This document shows, one piece after another, positions 4,511-6,296 of a stretch of 6,296 nucleotides of DNA. The translations under genes were made by a program, and so were the position numbers. Position 1 is the stretch's first letter, and each line of letters opens with the position of its first letter. The notes beneath the pieces are model-generated. The model was given only the letters and a program-made list of their open reading frames with translations. It did no database searches and was not told where the DNA came from. The stretch comes from Synechococcales cyanobacterium PMM_0036 (GTDB taxonomy: Bacteria; Cyanobacteriota; Cyanobacteriia; Elainellales; Elainellaceae): positions 1 to 6,296 of the forward strand of contig CASBQM010000360.1 of the NCBI GenBank assembly GCA_949127645.1, in the 5' to 3' direction.

Positions 4511-4520
4511 ATGAATTTCC
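4507..4520. promoter_or_regulatory. Palindrome over the PadR start codon
   Basis: GGAAAT at 4507-4512 and ATTTCC at 4515-4520 are perfect inverted arms with two bases between, and the start codon ATG (4511-4513) lies inside. It could be an autoregulatory operator, but it is short and does not resemble the ATGTxxx/xxxACAT sites reported for PadR itself. Confidence 0.25.
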
Positions 4521-4849
4521 ATTCCACTGAGTTATCAGCTATAAACGAAACAGTTTTGCTGACGTTGACCAAGAAACAACGTTATGGACTGGAAATTATT
4601 GAGATGGTCAGCCTTGCAAGTAATGGTTGGCGACAAATCAATGTTGGTACTCTCTACCCGTTGCTTCATAGAATGGAGAGCGAGGGTCTTATCCAATCCT
4701 TAGAATCAGATGAATCGTCACAAACTAGAGGAGGGCATCTTAGAAAGTACTACCTCATTACAGAGGCAGGCAAGCAAGCTCTTTTAGATGCAGAGAACGT
4801 TCGGCTAAGGCTTCGTCTCTGGAATGATGGGTTACAACCGTCTACTTAA
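4511..4849 (+). CDS. PadR-family transcriptional regulator
   Basis: A 112-residue protein of the PadR family (PF03551), a dimeric winged-helix repressor. The family signature is clear: LLTLTKKQRYGLEIIEMV (16-33), NVGTLYPLLHRMESEGLI (44-61, recognition helix), and the wing RGGHLRKYYLITEAGKQAL (73-91), followed by a C-terminal helix (92-106) that usually forms the dimer. The length is normal for the short subclass. PadR proteins of this type are often encoded directly upstream of the membrane protein or transporter they control, and a small membrane protein follows here after 67 bases. The ATG at 4511 has only GGAA directly before it, so initiation may be leaderless or weak. The signal it senses is not visible from sequence. 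Confidence 0.9.
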   Translation: MNFHSTELSAINETVLLTLTKKQRYGLEIIEMVSLASNGWRQINVGTLYPLLHRMESEGLIQSLESDESSQTRGGHLRKYYLITEAGKQALLDAENVRLRLRLWNDGLQPST

Positions 4850-4916
4850 GTACGGTGTCCTAAAGAGCTGCAAGTTGTAAAAATCAATAGCCTAACGAGG
4901 TAAATGCGAACGAATC

Positions 4917-5306
4917 ATGCTAATGCTGTTCTTAGATAAAGTCTTGGGCAGAGTGCTTGACAGGAGTTTTCGCGAAGAGGCTCTTGGAGATCTCTGGCAA
5001 GCAAATCATGACATGCGTTGCGAAGGCAAACACAGACTCTATAGAGGACTGGTCGTGTCTTGGCGATCGATCTTGTTGATCTACGCATCAATCCAAATCA
5101 CTAGGTATAACAGCCGCGAAAGCGCACTACTTAACCTAAATTTCAGTTGTTCCCGTGTTTCTGGTGTGCTTATCACCGCGATCGCAGTTAGTTTAATTCT
5201 TGGGTGTTCTCCTATGGTTTGGTTCCAGCAGTTAGTGCTGCCAAGTGCATTCAGAGATGAGCAGTCAGAAGTTAGTTACTCTTTTCCGCCTTCACTTGAA
5301 TTATGA
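4917..5306 (+). CDS. Small membrane protein resembling PadR-associated permease prefix domain
   Basis: A 129-residue protein. The N-terminal part, FLDKVLGRVLDRSFREEALGDLWQAN in pieces (FLDKVLGRVLDR, 5-16; SFREEALGDLWQAN, 17-30) followed by a Tyr-containing helix leading to a hydrophobic segment, resembles the prefix domain found before PadR-linked permeases (pattern: short amphipathic helix, REExxGDLxE, then Y and a membrane helix). Hydrophobic segments are at about 45-62 and 81-108. No permease domain follows, so it is a stand-alone version or a truncated gene. The start is uncertain: ATG 4917 and ATG 4923 are in frame, and GAGG at 4897-4900 is nearer to an out-of-frame ATG at 4904. It is probably co-transcribed with padR 67 bases upstream. 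It contains a HIP1 site at 5178-5185. The role is inferred to be membrane signalling coupled to the PadR regulator. Confidence 0.65.
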   Translation: MLMLFLDKVLGRVLDRSFREEALGDLWQANHDMRCEGKHRLYRGLVVSWRSILLIYASIQITRYNSRESALLNLNFSCSRVSGVLITAIAVSLILGCSPMVWFQQLVLPSAFRDEQSEVSYSFPPSLEL

Positions 5307-5341
5307 GGGATAACTCTGATTCTCTGAATCGGTGTTATCCC
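5307..5341. terminator. Hairpin directly after the membrane protein gene
   Basis: GGGATAAC at 5307-5314 pairs with GTTATCCC at 5334-5341, and inside it GATTC (5318-5322) pairs with GAATC (5326-5330). It begins on the base after the TGA of the preceding gene. No T-run follows, so it may instead belong to the structured origin region ahead of rep. A smaller hairpin, GCTTTT (5381-5386) with AAAAGC (5393-5398), comes next. Confidence 0.5.
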
Positions 5342-5398
5342 CTGTTAGGTGGGTGTTTGAGGCAGATTAAGAGATAGAAGGCTTTTCGCTTTAAAAGC

Positions 5399-5452
5399 AA
5401 AAACCCGTGATACGGTTGGGATACCACCTCCAACTGAATATCACGGGTTTTT
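5399..5452. terminator. Terminator-shaped hairpin abutting the rep start codon
   Basis: AAAAACCCGTGATA at 5399-5412 and TATCACGGGTTTTT at 5439-5452 are perfect 14-base arms. The 26-base loop contains a second stem, GTTGG (5415-5419) with CCAAC (5430-5434). The stem ends in GGG followed by five T on the plus strand, and in the same arrangement on the minus strand, so it can act as a bidirectional intrinsic terminator. Only GA separates it from the ATG at 5455. It could end the padR operon, or act as an attenuator of rep expression, or be part of the replication origin. Confidence 0.65.
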
Positions 5453-5454
5453 GA

Positions 5455-6296
5455 ATGTCTGATTCAGGCGATTCAGACTCTGGCGTTGCTATGTCTAGCA
5501 TAACGCCAGAGTCTGCTACATCCAATAGTCAGCCACTCGCCCTATCGGATGTAAGCCCACAGGATAAACCCTGGGATAAGCACAGAAGCTTTGCCGATCG
5601 GGTGGAGGGTTTTTATGCTGGCAGTGAGTTTCAAGGCTATAGCAGCCGGATTCACTGCTGCTCTGAGTTGCTCGAATTTGGGTTAGCACCGACTGAACAA
5701 GATACGCTGAAGCTAAAGCTCCGTTCTGCCCGTTTCTGTCGCTTACGTCATTGCCCTGTCTGCCAGTGGAGGCGATCGCTGATGTGGAAGGCGAAGGCAT
5801 ACAAGGTTTTACCGAAAATTGTTGAGGCTTATCCCTCTCACCGCTGGCTGTTCCTGACGCTGACACAGAAGAACGCGCCGATCACTGAGCTGCGCGAGAC
5901 TTTGAAGCAAATGAACCGAGGGTATCAGCGCCTGGTGCAGCTCAAAGCCTTCCCCGCTGAGGGGTGGTTACGCTCTACTGAAGTGACACGGGGTAAAGAC
6001 GGCAGCGCTCACCCTCATTTTCACTGCCTGCTATTGGTGCAGCGATCGTACTTTGGCAAGAAGTACATCAGGCAGGATGAATGGGTGGAGATGTGGCGTA
6101 AGTGCATGAGGCTGGACTATAACCCGGTGCTGGACGTGCAGGCAGTGAAGCAGGGCAGCAAGCCGATGGAGTTAGTACCAGAGCTACTGAAGTACTGCAC
6201 AAAAGAATCAGACCTAGTAGCCGATCGTGAATGGTTCTTAGAGTTAACCCGCCAGATGCACAAGATGAGGGGAGTGGCGACTGGTGGGGTGCTGAA
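5455..6296 (+). CDS. rep: Rolling-circle replication initiator Rep (HUH, Rep_1 family), N-terminal part, runs off window end
   Basis: The first 280 residues of a plasmid rolling-circle initiator of the pC194/pUB110 (Rep_1) superfamily. It nicks the plus-strand origin through a tyrosine and starts leading-strand synthesis. Motifs in order: cysteine cluster RFCRLRHCPVCQWRR (93-107; C95, C100, C103), motif 1 FLTLT (133-137), HUH motif 2 HPHFH (186-190), and motif 3 ELLKYCTKESD (243-253) with likely catalytic Y247. The segment LSDVSPQDKPWDKHRSFADR (30-49) and the end ARXATGGVL-like (VATGGVL, 274-280) are typical of cyanobacterial Reps. The tail should be the fragment at 1-105. ATG 5455 is the longest start; it lies 2 bases after a terminator-shaped hairpin and has no Shine-Dalgarno, so ATG 5491 (residue 13) is an alternative. 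A HIP1 site lies at 5772-5779. Confidence 0.92.
   Translation, partial: MSDSGDSDSGVAMSSITPESATSNSQPLALSDVSPQDKPWDKHRSFADRVEGFYAGSEFQGYSSRIHCCSELLEFGLAPTEQDTLKLKLRSARFCRLRHCPVCQWRRSLMWKAKAYKVLPKIVEAYPSHRWLFLTLTQKNAPITELRETLKQMNRGYQRLVQLKAFPAEGWLRSTEVTRGKDGSAHPHFHCLLLVQRSYFGKKYIRQDEWVEMWRKCMRLDYNPVLDVQAVKQGSKPMELVPELLKYCTKESDLVADREWFLELTRQMHKMRGVATGGVL
5474..5515. repeat. Long palindrome within the 5' end of rep, candidate double-strand origin
   Basis: CAGACTCTGGCGTT at 5474-5487 and AACGCCAGAGTCTG at 5502-5515 are perfect 14-base arms. Inside, GCTA (5488-5491) and TAGC (5496-5499) add four more pairs around the tetraloop TGTC, with a two-base bulge AT. It is coding sequence if rep starts at 5455 and covers the alternative ATG at 5491. 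Cruciform-forming hairpins at or just before rep are the usual form of the nick site in this plasmid class. No known nick sequence such as the pC194 TATCTTGATA is present in the loop. Confidence 0.5.

Noticed and set aside
5516..5866. 116-codon minus-strand frame
   Set aside because: It is the antisense of conserved Rep coding sequence, including the cysteine cluster.

Overview
The window reads as an almost complete small cyanobacterial plasmid of about 6.3 kb, cut open inside its replication gene. The first 105 bases encode the C-terminal tail of a rolling-circle replication protein. The last 842 bases encode the first 280 residues of a protein of the same kind, with a cysteine cluster, an HUH motif and a catalytic tyrosine motif. 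A cyanobacterial host is supported by four copies of the octamer GCGATCGC (HIP1) in 6.3 kb, where chance predicts about one per 65 kb. It is also supported by how closely the Rep protein resembles cyanobacterial plasmid Reps as I remember them. Joining the two window ends directly puts the two Rep pieces out of frame by one base.

Layout: 1-105 is the Rep tail. 191-1390 encodes a 399-residue protein with a phage-regulator-like (Rha/BRO-type) N-terminal part and a C-terminal part I do not recognise. 1444-1830 encodes a small protein with a possible ribbon-helix-helix segment and an IS1-type zinc ribbon; it is bracketed by two AT-rich palindromes made of the same octamer. 2001-3041 is a two-gene toxin-antitoxin operon (excisionase-type HTH antitoxin, PIN-domain toxin). 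3042-3497 has no convincing gene and contains four hairpins plus a further one before the next gene. 3498-3665 (+) and 3852-4082 (-) are two small single-pass membrane proteins facing each other across a strong terminator at 3682-3725. 4083-4510 is very AT-rich, with 14-bp tandem repeats. 4511-5306 holds a PadR-family regulator and a small membrane protein resembling PadR-associated prefix domains. 5307-5515 is a run of four hairpins leading into and overlapping the start of rep, and is the best candidate for the double-strand origin and rep control region.

Taken together, Rep drives rolling-circle replication, the PIN toxin-antitoxin pair probably stabilises the plasmid, and the rest is accessory cargo: two DNA-binding or zinc-ribbon proteins, a PadR regulator with a membrane partner, and two small membrane proteins. 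I see no complete transposase, CRISPR array, rRNA or tRNA. The least explained parts are the palindrome-bracketed zinc-ribbon gene, the C-terminal half of the 399-residue protein, and the PadR/membrane pair.
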